In this document: in pieces, positions 1-8,262 of the stretch
Layout of the letters: each line of letters begins with the position of its first letter
Position numbering within the stretch: the stretch's first letter is position 1
Assembly (NCBI GenBank): GCA_903910385.1
Contig: CAIVZM010000050.1
Span: 22,890-86,889, forward strand
Length of the DNA: 64,000 bases
Origin: an uncultured Armatimonadota bacterium
GTDB lineage: Bacteria; Armatimonadota; Armatimonadia; Armatimonadales; Armatimonadaceae
Direction: 5' to 3'
Program-made: the position numbers and the translations under genes
Notes under the pieces: generated by a model
What the model was told of the DNA's origin: nothing
Databases searched by the model: none
The model's input: only the letters and a program-made list of their open reading frames with translations

Positions 1-1
1 T

Positions 2-661
2 TATGATACGCCGTCGTCGGAACGCGCTCTGAAACTGGCGGCGGAAGATCCCAGGATTCACGCTGTCGTTGGCATTCACCCGTCGAACGCTTTGCAATGG
101 AATGAAACGAGCGCCGAACAGTTACGCCAATGGGCGGCGAAGCCCGGAGTGGTCGGTATCGGGGAAATCGGACTGGATTACTACCACGAAACGGCGTCGC
201 CGGAAATCCAGAAAAAGGCGTTCCGCGAGCAATTAAGCATCGCCCGTTCGCTGAATCTTCCAGTCGTCATCCATTGCCGGGACGCTTACAATGACACGCT
301 GGATATTCTCGAAGCGGAGGCGGGAAACCTGACCATCATCCTTCACTGCTTTCTCGGTGAGATGCAGCATGCGGAACGCGCTTTCGCTCGCGGCTGGTAT
401 ATCGGCGTTGACGGCCCGGTGACCTACAAAAAAAGCGATGATCTTCGCGCTATCATTCGCGCCGCGCCGCAGTCTCTTCTTTTGCTTGAAACGGACGCCC
501 CGTATCTTTCTCCGGAACCGTTCCGTGGCAAATTTCCCAATGAACCCGCCCGGTTACCGTATATCGCGGCGAAAATTGCAAAGACACGGAACGAAACCCC
601 GGATCAGGTCGCCGAGTACACCACGACAAACGCCCGGAAAGCGTTTCGCCTCAAAGCGTGA
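2..661 (+). CDS. TatD family metal-dependent hydrolase (5' end missing)
   Basis: The reading frame is open from the left edge, so the protein begins outside the window and only about 219 C-terminal residues are present. The TatD order of motifs is visible: GIHPSNA near position 77, GEIGLDYY near 160, VIHCRDA near 267, LHCF near 340 and LLETDAPYLSP near 484. The His, Glu and Asp residues in these motifs bind two metals in a TIM barrel. Family members are cytoplasmic DNases or 3'-5' exonucleases acting on DNA, RNA or D-aminoacylated substrates; which applies here cannot be told. An internal ATG at 92 is not the true start, because the GIHP motif lies upstream of it in the same frame. It ends normally with TGA. 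Confidence 0.93.
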   Translation, partial: YDTPSSERALKLAAEDPRIHAVVGIHPSNALQWNETSAEQLRQWAAKPGVVGIGEIGLDYYHETASPEIQKKAFREQLSIARSLNLPVVIHCRDAYNDTLDILEAEAGNLTIILHCFLGEMQHAERAFARGWYIGVDGPVTYKKSDDLRAIIRAAPQSLLLLETDAPYLSPEPFRGKFPNEPARLPYIAAKIAKTRNETPDQVAEYTTTNARKAFRLKA

Positions 662-716
662 GCGTCTGTGTCCAGCGGACAGCACTCTTGCTCTGTTTAA
701 GGTTTCGGCAATATGG

Positions 717-722
717 TATTCT
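717..722 (+). promoter_or_regulatory. -10-like hexamer TATTCT, leaderless arrangement
   Basis: TATTCT lies 9 nt before the ATG at 732 and no Shine-Dalgarno sequence is seen. Transcription would begin within a few bases of the start codon. No good -35 is visible. Confidence 0.4.
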
Positions 723-731
723 GTAGGCGTT

Positions 732-1286
732 ATGTCTTACCGTAATCCCGGAAATATCGTCTCCCCGCCGACAACTCCGACGGTCGCGGCGACCCGCGCC
801 GGGAAGCGGGCGACGAACGCGATTGTCGTGGTCGGCGTTATCCTGCTGGCATTATTCGCTATCTCCTATTTCGCCTTACTGCGTGCGAAGCAGATCATGG
901 AGACGCCGATCAATCCGGTGGCGCGGGAAGTGGCACTCAAAGATGTGCCCAAATTCCCCTACGCCTCCTACGATAAAATGGCGACGCAAAGCCTTCTTCT
1001 GACCGAGCGTATCTTCATGCGGCAGTATAGCGCAAAGAGCGTGGACGCTCTGGGATTCAGTTCGGTGATTTCGCCTGGACAGATTATTGCCTGGTACGAT
1101 CGGAATATGCCGCTGGCAGGATACCAATCCGATGCCTCCTCCGATCTGTCCAAAGGTTTCCGCGAAGCGCAGGCGCGTCGCTACCGTAAAGGCAACCAGA
1201 TGGTTCTGATCCAGGTGCAGAATCGCACCCAGCAAGAGCGGGACACGCTGATTCTAGTTTACCGTTTCAAGGACGTTTCGGAATAG
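732..1286 (+). CDS. Small single-pass membrane protein of unknown function
   Basis: This 184-residue protein is not recognised. Residues 1-29 are polar, Pro/Thr-rich and end in a basic stretch. Residues 30-50 form one strong membrane helix. The remaining 130 residues are soluble and presumably outside the membrane, with a mixed alpha/beta look (GQIIAWYDRNMPLAGY, then several short strands), like small lipid- or wall-facing domains. The open frame extends upstream to 438, but that part overlaps tatD in another frame and reads as shadow sequence. ATG 732 was chosen because it gives a compact N-in membrane protein and has a -10-like hexamer 9 nt upstream. It is followed by a convergent methyltransferase. 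Confidence 0.75.
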   Translation: MSYRNPGNIVSPPTTPTVAATRAGKRATNAIVVVGVILLALFAISYFALLRAKQIMETPINPVAREVALKDVPKFPYASYDKMATQSLLLTERIFMRQYSAKSVDALGFSSVISPGQIIAWYDRNMPLAGYQSDASSDLSKGFREAQARRYRKGNQMVLIQVQNRTQQERDTLILVYRFKDVSE

Positions 1287-1311
1287 GTTTCGTTGCAAGT
1301 CCTGATTCCAC

Positions 1312-2130
1312 TTACGGTTTTCGCATCATCAATGTGAACGTGTTGGGCAGTTTATCGCGGATTTCGGGCGGCAGGTTTTTGAGACCGTCCCAGTAAAGTA
1401 ACGGATACTCTTCCAAACGTTCCAACTGAAGGCCAGATTGTGCGAGTGCGGTCAGTATATGACCCATCGTCCACAGATGTTCATATTTCTTCGCCTGTTG
1501 TTCCACTGGCGGAACGACATCCGCCGGTATATACACAGTCGGCCATCCGCTTGTATCTTCAATCGCGCCCTCATGGAAATAGTTTCCGTAACGGGGATCG
1601 GGGTCGAGTCGTAATTCCGGACTTTCCATCGACCAGATATTCGCCATGGGGTGGCCTTCAAAGACGAAGAGCAGCCCGCCGGGTTTGAGGAGGCGAAGGA
1701 TGACATCCGCCCAGGCATCCAGATCATTGAGCCAGTTCAGCGCTCCGCGCCCGGTGTAGACCAGATCAGCAGTTCCGTTCAATTCTGCGGGCGTATCCAG
1801 AATATCGCAACGATACCAGCGTGCGGGAGCGTCCAATGCGACTGTTTTACGTTCTGCGACGCCGATCATGCGGTCGCTGATATCGATGCCGATAACTTCG
1901 TGGGCGCCATGATTCCAGAGGGACAATGTATCTGTCCCACCCGCGCATTGCAGGTGAATCGCCCGCTTACACCATTGATCCAAATCGGTAAGCAGGCGTA
2001 GTTCCGGCTCCATCAGGTTTTTTCCGCCCTTGCGGAGGTATTCGGTGCGTTCCTGCTCGTCTCTCTCATACTGCGCCGCCGCCTCATTCCATGCCATGCG
2101 GTTTGCCTGATGGTATTCTCGTGTATTCAT
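1312..2130 (-). CDS. Class I SAM-dependent methyltransferase
   Basis: This is a 272-residue Rossmann-fold methyltransferase. The N-terminus (NRMAWNEAAAQYE) is the usual helix ahead of the fold. Motif I reads HLQCAGGTDTLSLW and motif II EVIGIDISDRMI. The motif IV/post-IV region is DLVYTGRGALNWL, followed by RLLKPGGLLFVFEGHP. The substrate is unknown; the fold is shared by small-molecule and lipid methyltransferases. It is convergent with the small membrane protein ending at 1286 and lies about 40 nt downstream of the minus-strand quinone oxidoreductase, so the two may be co-transcribed. It is intact, with no signal peptide. Confidence 0.9.
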   Translation of the reverse strand: MNTREYHQANRMAWNEAAAQYERDEQERTEYLRKGGKNLMEPELRLLTDLDQWCKRAIHLQCAGGTDTLSLWNHGAHEVIGIDISDRMIGVAERKTVALDAPARWYRCDILDTPAELNGTADLVYTGRGALNWLNDLDAWADVILRLLKPGGLLFVFEGHPMANIWSMESPELRLDPDPRYGNYFHEGAIEDTSGWPTVYIPADVVPPVEQQAKKYEHLWTMGHILTALAQSGLQLERLEEYPLLYWDGLKNLPPEIRDKLPNTFTLMMRKP

Positions 2131-2173
2131 TGATAATACTGTCTTTCGCTATTCGTTCTTGCGGCAAGAGTAT

Positions 2174-3145
2174 TTAGTTCTCAGTCAGTAACACGATTTT
2201 ACCGTGCGCCCCGCTCGGTTTCATGACATCAATATGCGCTTGTGCCGCTTCGGAAAGCGGCAATTCCTTACCGATCACCGGACGGAGCATCCCATTCTCC
2301 AGACCGGCATACAGGGCGGCATGGATACTATCGAGTTCGGAAGGGGGAACGTTGAAGAGAGTCATTCCCAGAATGGAAGCATCCGCTCGCATCGCGTCAC
2401 GCGGGTTGATTTCCACGGTTCCGCGATTCCCGATGACCACGACGCGACCATATGTCGCCAGAACTGGTAAGTCTTTGCTAAGGTTGACGTTCGCCAGCAT
2501 TTCGAGAATGATATCGAACCCTTTTCCGTCGGGCGTTTCCGCTTTCGCCGCCTCCAGATAGCCCTCGTCCCGATGGTTGAAAACGCGGGAGGCTCCTTCG
2601 CGCAGGGCGAGCGCCAGTCCTTCTTCCGTCCCTGCGGTTCCGAAAACGTTAAAACCGTACGCCCGAGCGATTTGCACAGCGGCGATACCGACGCCGCCTG
2701 ATGCGCCATGCACCAGAACGGTCTCCCCGGCGACGCCTCCAGCACGGTGCAACAGGGCGCGATAAGCCGTTGCATAGGGTATATTGACGCCCGCTGCCGA
2801 CGAAAAAGACAGGTTTTTAGGAAAAAGGTACACGTTATTCGCCTCCGCTAGCGTCTTTTCGGCATATGCGCCGGTAATAGTCGCGGACGTATATACCGTA
2901 TCTCCCGGAGCCAACCCGGAGACGCCTTCGCCTACGGTTTCTATAACGCCGGTGGCGTCTGATCCCGGCGTAAAGGGAAAGGGGCGCGTGCCATAAGTTC
3001 CGGAGCGAATATACGTATCGACGGGATTTACTCCGATCGCCTTCACTGAGACGGTAACCTGACCGGGACCCGCTACTGGGTCGGGAACTTCTTCAAACCG
3101 GAGAACTTCCGGACCGCCAAATTCGTAAAACCGAATCGCCTTCAT
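2174..3145 (-). CDS. NADPH:quinone reductase-like MDR superfamily oxidoreductase
   Basis: This 323-residue protein belongs to the medium-chain dehydrogenase/reductase group without catalytic zinc (zeta-crystallin/quinone oxidoreductase type). An N-terminal GroES-like domain begins with the family-typical MKAIRFYEFGGPEVL. The NADPH-binding motif is VLVHGASGGVGIAAVQIA. There is no cysteine ligand set for structural zinc. The expected activity is NADPH-dependent one-electron reduction of quinones or reduction of enones. The upstream region holds a 12-bp palindrome and flanking half sites (3161-3199), suggesting control by a dimeric repressor, possibly redox- or electrophile-responsive. It is divergent from alaS. 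Confidence 0.92.
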   Translation of the reverse strand: MKAIRFYEFGGPEVLRFEEVPDPVAGPGQVTVSVKAIGVNPVDTYIRSGTYGTRPFPFTPGSDATGVIETVGEGVSGLAPGDTVYTSATITGAYAEKTLAEANNVYLFPKNLSFSSAAGVNIPYATAYRALLHRAGGVAGETVLVHGASGGVGIAAVQIARAYGFNVFGTAGTEEGLALALREGASRVFNHRDEGYLEAAKAETPDGKGFDIILEMLANVNLSKDLPVLATYGRVVVIGNRGTVEINPRDAMRADASILGMTLFNVPPSELDSIHAALYAGLENGMLRPVIGKELPLSEAAQAHIDVMKPSGAHGKIVLLTEN

Positions 3146-3160
3146 CTGTTAACGCCTCTC

Positions 3161-3199
3161 GTTCGATTCATATATTCGATATCGAAAATTTCTTTCGAT
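3161..3199. promoter_or_regulatory. Palindromic operator candidate (TTCGAT half sites)
   Basis: TTCGATATCGAA at 3175-3186 is a perfect 12-bp palindrome. Two more TTCGAT copies lie at 3162-3167 and 3194-3199, both followed by TCA. The cluster is 16-54 nt upstream of the minus-strand quinone oxidoreductase start and close to its likely -10 (TATATG read on the minus strand), where a repressor would block transcription. It may also reach the alaS promoter. Confidence 0.5.
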
Positions 3200-3253
3200 T
3201 CACAATACACAGCGAATGACTGTTAGTTCCGAACGAGACCCTCGACAATCGCC

Positions 3254-3282
3254 TTTACCAACTGCCGTTTCGCGGCTATACT
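3254..3282 (+). promoter_or_regulatory. alaS promoter, leaderless
   Basis: TTTACC (3254-3259), a 17-nt spacer and TATACT (3277-3282) form a good housekeeping-type promoter. The ATG of alaS follows only 9 nt after the -10, so the mRNA would have almost no leader. Confidence 0.65.
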
Positions 3283-3291
3283 GGAATTACT

Positions 3292-5952
3292 ATGCTTGCG
3301 CGCGAACTGAGACAGAAGTATCAAGAGTTTTTCGAGGGCAAGGGAGCGTTACGCATCCCCTCTGACTCTCTGGTTTCCGATGACCCGACCCTGCTTTTTA
3401 CCGTGGCGGGAATGGTACCCTTCAAAGCCTACTTTGAAGACCGTGCCACTCCGCCCCGAACATCGATTGTGTCAGTGCAGAAATGCCTTCGTACCAACGA
3501 TATTGACGATATCGGCGATATTTCTCACTGCACGTTCTTTGAGATGCTGGGCAATTTCTCCTTTGGCGATTACTTCAAAACGGAATCTATCGCCTGGTCA
3601 TGGGAATTTCTCACAAAGGTCTTGAAGCTCGAGGAGAAAAACCTTCGTGTGACCGTCTATGAGGACGATGACGAAGCGTATAATCTCTGGCGCGAGCAGG
3701 GACTGAACCCGGAGCGTATCACGCGTCTGGGGCAGAAGACCAATTTCTGGCCATCCAACGCCATTGTCACGCAATCGCAGGGGCCGTGCGGGCCTTGCAG
3801 TGAAATCTTTTTCGATTTGCGCCCCGATGAACCGTTCGATGCGGACTGGGATGGTGAAGGAACCCGCTGGCTTGAAATCTGGAACAATGTTTTCACTCAG
3901 TACACGGGCAAGGGAACGGGTGAGGATTTTCAACTTATTCCTCTGCCCAAAAAAAATATCGATACAGGAATGGGTCTTGAGCGCACGACAGCGGCGATCA
4001 ATCGCCTATCCGGTCCGTTTGAAACCGATGTCTTGCGTCCGATTATCTCCCGATTGGAAGGTTTGAGCGGCAAATTTTATTCCGGCTCCGCGGATTCGCC
4101 AACCGATATCGCGTTCCGGCGTATTGCTGACCATGTCCGCGCCACCACTTTTCTGCTTTCGGATGGCGTGACGCCCGACCGGGGCGGCCCTGGCTATGTC
4201 CTGCGGCGGTTGATGCGTCGCGCGATTGTCGCCGGTATCCGGCAACTGGGCTTTGAGCGCGAACCCTTCCTGACCGAAGTCGTCCCGACGGTCATGGAAA
4301 TCATGCGCGACGCCTACCCGGAGTTGACCGAACGGGAATCGTATATTCTGACTCAAATCCGGCAGGAAGAAGAGCTTTTCCGCCGCACTCTGCAAAATGG
4401 TCTGGCGCGTCTGGATGATGAACTGGCGACGGGCAAACTCTCCGGGAAACGGGCTTTTTACCTGTACGAAACCTTTGGGCTTCCCTACGAAATTACGCGG
4501 GAAATTGCGGAGGAGCGGGGCGTTCCCGTAGACCGTGAATCGTACGAGGAAGCGGAAGAGGAAGCGCGTCAGCGCTCACGCGCCGCCTCCGATCTGGGGG
4601 GGACCTGGAAGACCGGGGATGAAGACCTCAAAGCATTGCTTCGTGACTTGCCTCGCACCGATTTTGTGGGTTACGAAAAACTGACTCAGGAAGCCCGTGT
4701 CCTCGGGATTATCGTCGAGGGTAAAGCGGTATCGTCCGTGCCGACAGTGCCGGAAACGGAAACACTTCAAGAGGCGGAAATCATTCTGGATGTGACCCCA
4801 TTTTACGCCGAATCCGGCGGACAGGTAGGGGATACGGGAACGTTGCTGGCAGTAAACGGCGGTCTCTTTGAGGTGTTGGACACTCGTAAAAAAGACGGTC
4901 TGTTCTACCATCGGGGAGTAGTCTCTCACGGCAAAATCGCTGTCGGGGATACTGTCACTGCCGAGGTGATGGACACGCGACGACGTGACATTATGCGAAA
5001 CCATACCGCGACCCACCTGTTGCATAAGGCGTTGCGCGAAAGGCTGGGAACGCATGTTCAGCAACGCGGCTCACTGGTCGCGCCGGATCGTTTGCGTTTC
5101 GACTTCGCGCATGGCTCCGCTCTGACGCCAGAGGATTGGAAGGCGGTGGAGTCGGAAGTCAACGCCGCAATTCTGGAAGAGTTACCCGTCGATATCGCCG
5201 AAAAGCCCATCGAGGAAGCCCGTGAACTGGGCGCGATGATGCTGTTCGGGGAAAAATATGGCGATGTGGTGCGTGTTGTGACTATCGGTGGGGAGCATTC
5301 CCGCGAGTTCTGCGGCGGGACGCATGTCGCGAACGTAGCCCAGATAGGGTCATTTCGGTTGGTGTCCGAAGGATCGGCGGCGGCGGGAGTTCGTCGTGTT
5401 GAGGCGATTACCGGACGCGGAGCGCTTCGTTATGACTCTGAGAACGGGGAACGTTTGAAGCGTGTCTCTGCGCTTTTAGGAGTACGTCCCGGAGATGCCG
5501 CCGAAGCGGTGGAGCGTCTTCAGGCGGAAATCAAAGCCCTGAAACAGGAAATGGTAAAAGCGAAGTCCGCTCAATCCGGTAATCAGGCGGAATCGCTGGC
5601 GCAAAACGCATTGACGCACAATGGTTTATCCCTAGTCATCGCCTCGCCGGAGGGAGTGACGGAAGGAGCGTCGCTGTCCACTCTCGCCGATGATGTAATG
5701 GGACGTTTGAGTAACGGAGTCGTCGTTCTCGGAGCGCCAGCGAACGGCAAAGTCCTCTTTGTGGTCAAGGTGTCGCGGGCGGCGGTAGAAAAGGGAGCGC
5801 ATGCCGGAGAAATTGTAAAGGCGGCGGCGACGATTGCAGGCGGTGGCGGTGGCGGGAAACCGGATTTCGCTCAGGCGGGCGGACGCGATGCCGCCAAACT
5901 ACCCGATGCGCTCAAAGCGGCTGAGGAGACATTGATCCGACAACTGGGTTGA
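3292..5952 (+). CDS. alaS: Alanine--tRNA ligase
   Basis: This 886-residue class II synthetase charges tRNA-Ala in the cytoplasm. The order is the catalytic domain (start LRQKYQEFFEGKGALRIPSDS, about residues 1-240), the tRNA-recognition domain, the editing domain with the zinc/hydrolysis ligands H571, H575 (HTATHLLH) and C674, H678 (CGGTH), and the C-Ala domain ending in the Gly-rich run followed by KPDFAQAGG. Length is normal for bacterial AlaS. The start is supported by the leaderless promoter 9 nt upstream and by the family N-terminus. It begins a plus-strand run with ruvX and mltG, a neighbourhood also common in Firmicutes. Confidence 0.98.
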   Translation: MLARELRQKYQEFFEGKGALRIPSDSLVSDDPTLLFTVAGMVPFKAYFEDRATPPRTSIVSVQKCLRTNDIDDIGDISHCTFFEMLGNFSFGDYFKTESIAWSWEFLTKVLKLEEKNLRVTVYEDDDEAYNLWREQGLNPERITRLGQKTNFWPSNAIVTQSQGPCGPCSEIFFDLRPDEPFDADWDGEGTRWLEIWNNVFTQYTGKGTGEDFQLIPLPKKNIDTGMGLERTTAAINRLSGPFETDVLRPIISRLEGLSGKFYSGSADSPTDIAFRRIADHVRATTFLLSDGVTPDRGGPGYVLRRLMRRAIVAGIRQLGFEREPFLTEVVPTVMEIMRDAYPELTERESYILTQIRQEEELFRRTLQNGLARLDDELATGKLSGKRAFYLYETFGLPYEITREIAEERGVPVDRESYEEAEEEARQRSRAASDLGGTWKTGDEDLKALLRDLPRTDFVGYEKLTQEARVLGIIVEGKAVSSVPTVPETETLQEAEIILDVTPFYAESGGQVGDTGTLLAVNGGLFEVLDTRKKDGLFYHRGVVSHGKIAVGDTVTAEVMDTRRRDIMRNHTATHLLHKALRERLGTHVQQRGSLVAPDRLRFDFAHGSALTPEDWKAVESEVNAAILEELPVDIAEKPIEEARELGAMMLFGEKYGDVVRVVTIGGEHSREFCGGTHVANVAQIGSFRLVSEGSAAAGVRRVEAITGRGALRYDSENGERLKRVSALLGVRPGDAAEAVERLQAEIKALKQEMVKAKSAQSGNQAESLAQNALTHNGLSLVIASPEGVTEGASLSTLADDVMGRLSNGVVVLGAPANGKVLFVVKVSRAAVEKGAHAGEIVKAAATIAGGGGGGKPDFAQAGGRDAAKLPDALKAAEETLIRQLG

Positions 5953-5987
5953 GTCATGCTTTTCGGCGGTGGGCAGGGGGAAGATTC

Positions 5988-7841
5988 ATGTTCGCTCCGT
6001 CAGGGAACGACTCGATACGGTACAGGCTCAACCTGTACTCTGATGAAAATATAAGAAGTGACGCTACAGTGTGCGCCACCCCCCTGTGTCGGACTCGTTA
6101 CCGACTCCGATATCACAGGATAAAATCACTTCCACTATTATCTCTGACGCTGGCGGCGCTATGCCTGAGGGTATGCGCCCCGACGGCGGCGATAGCGTCC
6201 GGAAAAGCCGCTCCGATCATTCTGGCTCTGGTATCGGATGTTTCTTTCGATGATCTGCAGACCGGACGTCCGGCGGCGACGTTGCAACCGCTGGCAAAGC
6301 AGGGAATGCTTGCTCTTCTGGAACCTGCTTACCGGGGGCAACCGACAGAAGCATCAACTTATCTGAGCATAGGCGCCGGAGTTCCTATCGCCGCGCCGAG
6401 TTCCGGCGGGAAGGCGGTCATTGAAGCCGGACTGAAACGAACTATGGCGGAAGTCGCAGAAGACGCTTACCCTTTTACAGGAAGAGAGAGCGTCGTAGTT
6501 GCCCAGGGATATCGTCGCCGCTATGGCGAGTATCGTCCGCTACATTCTGTCGCCCTGCATCTGGGGCTTCCCGCCCTTCGAAGCGGTCAATTCGATGCCA
6601 GCGCCGCCTCCGCTATTGGCGCGTTAGGTGATGCCTTTCGAAAAGCGAATTTGCGGATCGCGGTTTATGGCGATTGGCGGGCTGTTTCCGTCGGAATGGA
6701 TCATCAGGGAGCGGTTTATCAGGGAACGCTACGAAATTTCGACCCCGAGGAAATTGTTCGGACGGCGCAGGAAACCGACCTGATCATCGTCAACGCTCCG
6801 ACCCTCTGGCAACTTCGTCAATGTGTCGCTGTCATCAAACAGCAGGAAGGGGTGAAAGAGATCAACCTGATTATCGCCGCTGTTTTCCCAAACCGCACTA
6901 TGCCGAAGAATATGAACCATCAGAAGTCACCGGGCTTTTTGATTGGCGTTGGTCCGGCGTTTACACCAGGAACAGTCCCTGTATCGCCGACGATGCGCCT
7001 GCCGGGAATGGTTTCTTCGCTGGATATCGCGCCTACCGTCGCTTCAATGGTGGGAACCCTGTTGCCGGGCGGGTCAGGCGTATCTCTGGTGGGCGTTCGT
7101 AAGGATATCGAAAAGGATGCCTTCAGCGCTCTCATGCGTCTGAATCAGCAAATTGTCGTCCGTGACCGAATATTACCATTGGTGCGCAGTATCCTGATCG
7201 CCGCTAGCCTGCTGGCGTTACTGCCTTTCCTTCTTGCCATCGCGGTTCGAAAAAGAGCGCTGTACTCTATCGCCCAATTCACGCTGAGGTTTGTCGCATC
7301 GTTACCGTTTGCATTTCTGGTGATGGGAATGATAGCTCCCGAAAAAATATCTGTTTATCTTCTGGGAACAGCAGGCATTGCGGCAGGGCTCGCGTTTTGC
7401 GCTATGGCGTTCCGTCGTGTCTGTGTATCGCCGCTTTCGATCCTGCTTCTGCTGAGTTCAGTGACGATTGCCGCAGATATGTTCTGGGGACAACAATGGC
7501 TTTACCACTCCGCTCTTTATGATCCAAAACTGAGCGTTGTGGCGCTATCTACCGCCTATGCTGGTCTGGGCGTGGCATCCTTTCTGTGTGGCATCGGTCT
7601 GTTCTTTTTTTTCGGACGGCGACCCGGAATCTGGCATAGCGTCGGGGGCGGCGTTATTATTGGTTGTCTGGCGTTATCGCAAATCGGAGCTACCGGCGCT
7701 TCCCATATCTGGGACATACGGTCATCGCTTCTGGCGTTTTCCCTGTTGATTGTAATCATCGCCTGTATGGACTCACTATGCGCTTACTTGCTTTGGACTA
7801 TGGAACAAAAAGAATCGGCGTCGCTGTCAGCGACGAGTTAG
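5988..7841 (+). CDS. Membrane protein with alkaline-phosphatase-fold extracytoplasmic domain
   Basis: The protein is about 617 residues. A hydrophobic signal segment (about residues 45-70, SLPLLSLTLAALCL then ending IASG) is followed by an extracytoplasmic domain of roughly 320 residues. It reads LALVSDVSFDDL, LSIGAGVPIA, DLIIVNAPTLWQL and LPGMVSSLDIAPTVASMVG, which resembles AlkP-superfamily or type I phosphodiesterase proteins, although the usual metal-binding His/Asp set is not obvious. About seven membrane helices follow from residue 395 to the end. ATG 5988 was chosen for its upstream AGGGGGAAG; GTG 6070 is a possible later start that would put the signal segment nearer the N-terminus. 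It lies 35 nt after alaS, and its last 64 nt overlap ruvX. Substrate unknown. Confidence 0.75.
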   Translation: MFAPSGNDSIRYRLNLYSDENIRSDATVCATPLCRTRYRLRYHRIKSLPLLSLTLAALCLRVCAPTAAIASGKAAPIILALVSDVSFDDLQTGRPAATLQPLAKQGMLALLEPAYRGQPTEASTYLSIGAGVPIAAPSSGGKAVIEAGLKRTMAEVAEDAYPFTGRESVVVAQGYRRRYGEYRPLHSVALHLGLPALRSGQFDASAASAIGALGDAFRKANLRIAVYGDWRAVSVGMDHQGAVYQGTLRNFDPEEIVRTAQETDLIIVNAPTLWQLRQCVAVIKQQEGVKEINLIIAAVFPNRTMPKNMNHQKSPGFLIGVGPAFTPGTVPVSPTMRLPGMVSSLDIAPTVASMVGTLLPGGSGVSLVGVRKDIEKDAFSALMRLNQQIVVRDRILPLVRSILIAASLLALLPFLLAIAVRKRALYSIAQFTLRFVASLPFAFLVMGMIAPEKISVYLLGTAGIAAGLAFCAMAFRRVCVSPLSILLLLSSVTIAADMFWGQQWLYHSALYDPKLSVVALSTAYAGLGVASFLCGIGLFFFFGRRPGIWHSVGGGVIIGCLALSQIGATGASHIWDIRSSLLAFSLLIVIIACMDSLCAYLLWTMEQKESASLSATS

Positions 7842-8251
7842 CTTTTGGCGCCTATCCTCTCACCACGATTCATCGTTCACGCTCGCTGACCCATGACTTG
7901 CAGGAGATTCTACGTATCGCGCAGAAGGAAGAGGTCGGCGTAATCGTTGTGGGATTGCCGTTGAACGCCGATGGGACGCAGGGACCCTCCGCAAAAAATG
8001 CGGCATCCTTTGCGGCTTCTCTGGGCAAGCGCACCACATTGCCTATCCATTTACATGATGAATTTCTTACCACCGCCGAAGCGGAAGAAGCGATGATATC
8101 GATGGACGTTTCCCGTAAAAAACGCCGTGAGACCATCGATAAAGCGGCGGCGGCGCTGATTCTGGATTCTTATCTTCGGGCACAGCGAGAACGCGCTTCG
8201 ATAGAATCTATGAGTGAAGCGCCGACGGATGCATCGAAATTGACGGAGTAA
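7778..8251 (+). CDS. ruvX: Putative Holliday junction resolvase / pre-16S rRNA nuclease RuvX (YqgF)
   Basis: This 157-residue RNase H-fold nuclease has a classic N-terminus, MRLLALDYGTKRIGVAVSD, with catalytic Asp7. The middle motif is VGLPLNADGTQGP and the last acidic motif HDEFLTTAEAEEA. The protein processes the 5' end of 16S rRNA in E. coli and has been proposed to resolve Holliday junctions. The start overlaps the upstream membrane-protein gene by 64 nt in another frame, and the N-terminal motif fixes ATG 7778. mltG follows 11 nt downstream, so the genes are almost certainly in one operon. Confidence 0.95.
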   Translation: MRLLALDYGTKRIGVAVSDELAFGAYPLTTIHRSRSLTHDLQEILRIAQKEEVGVIVVGLPLNADGTQGPSAKNAASFAASLGKRTTLPIHLHDEFLTTAEAEEAMISMDVSRKKRRETIDKAAAALILDSYLRAQRERASIESMSEAPTDASKLTE

Positions 8252-8262
8252 ACACGAATTAT

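Noticed and set aside
438..731. Upstream extension of the 732 gene overlapping tatD
   Set aside because: The frame is open by chance; its peptide is Arg/Pro-rich and ignores the tatD coding pattern, while the ATG at 732 gives a clean membrane protein with a -10-like hexamer in front.
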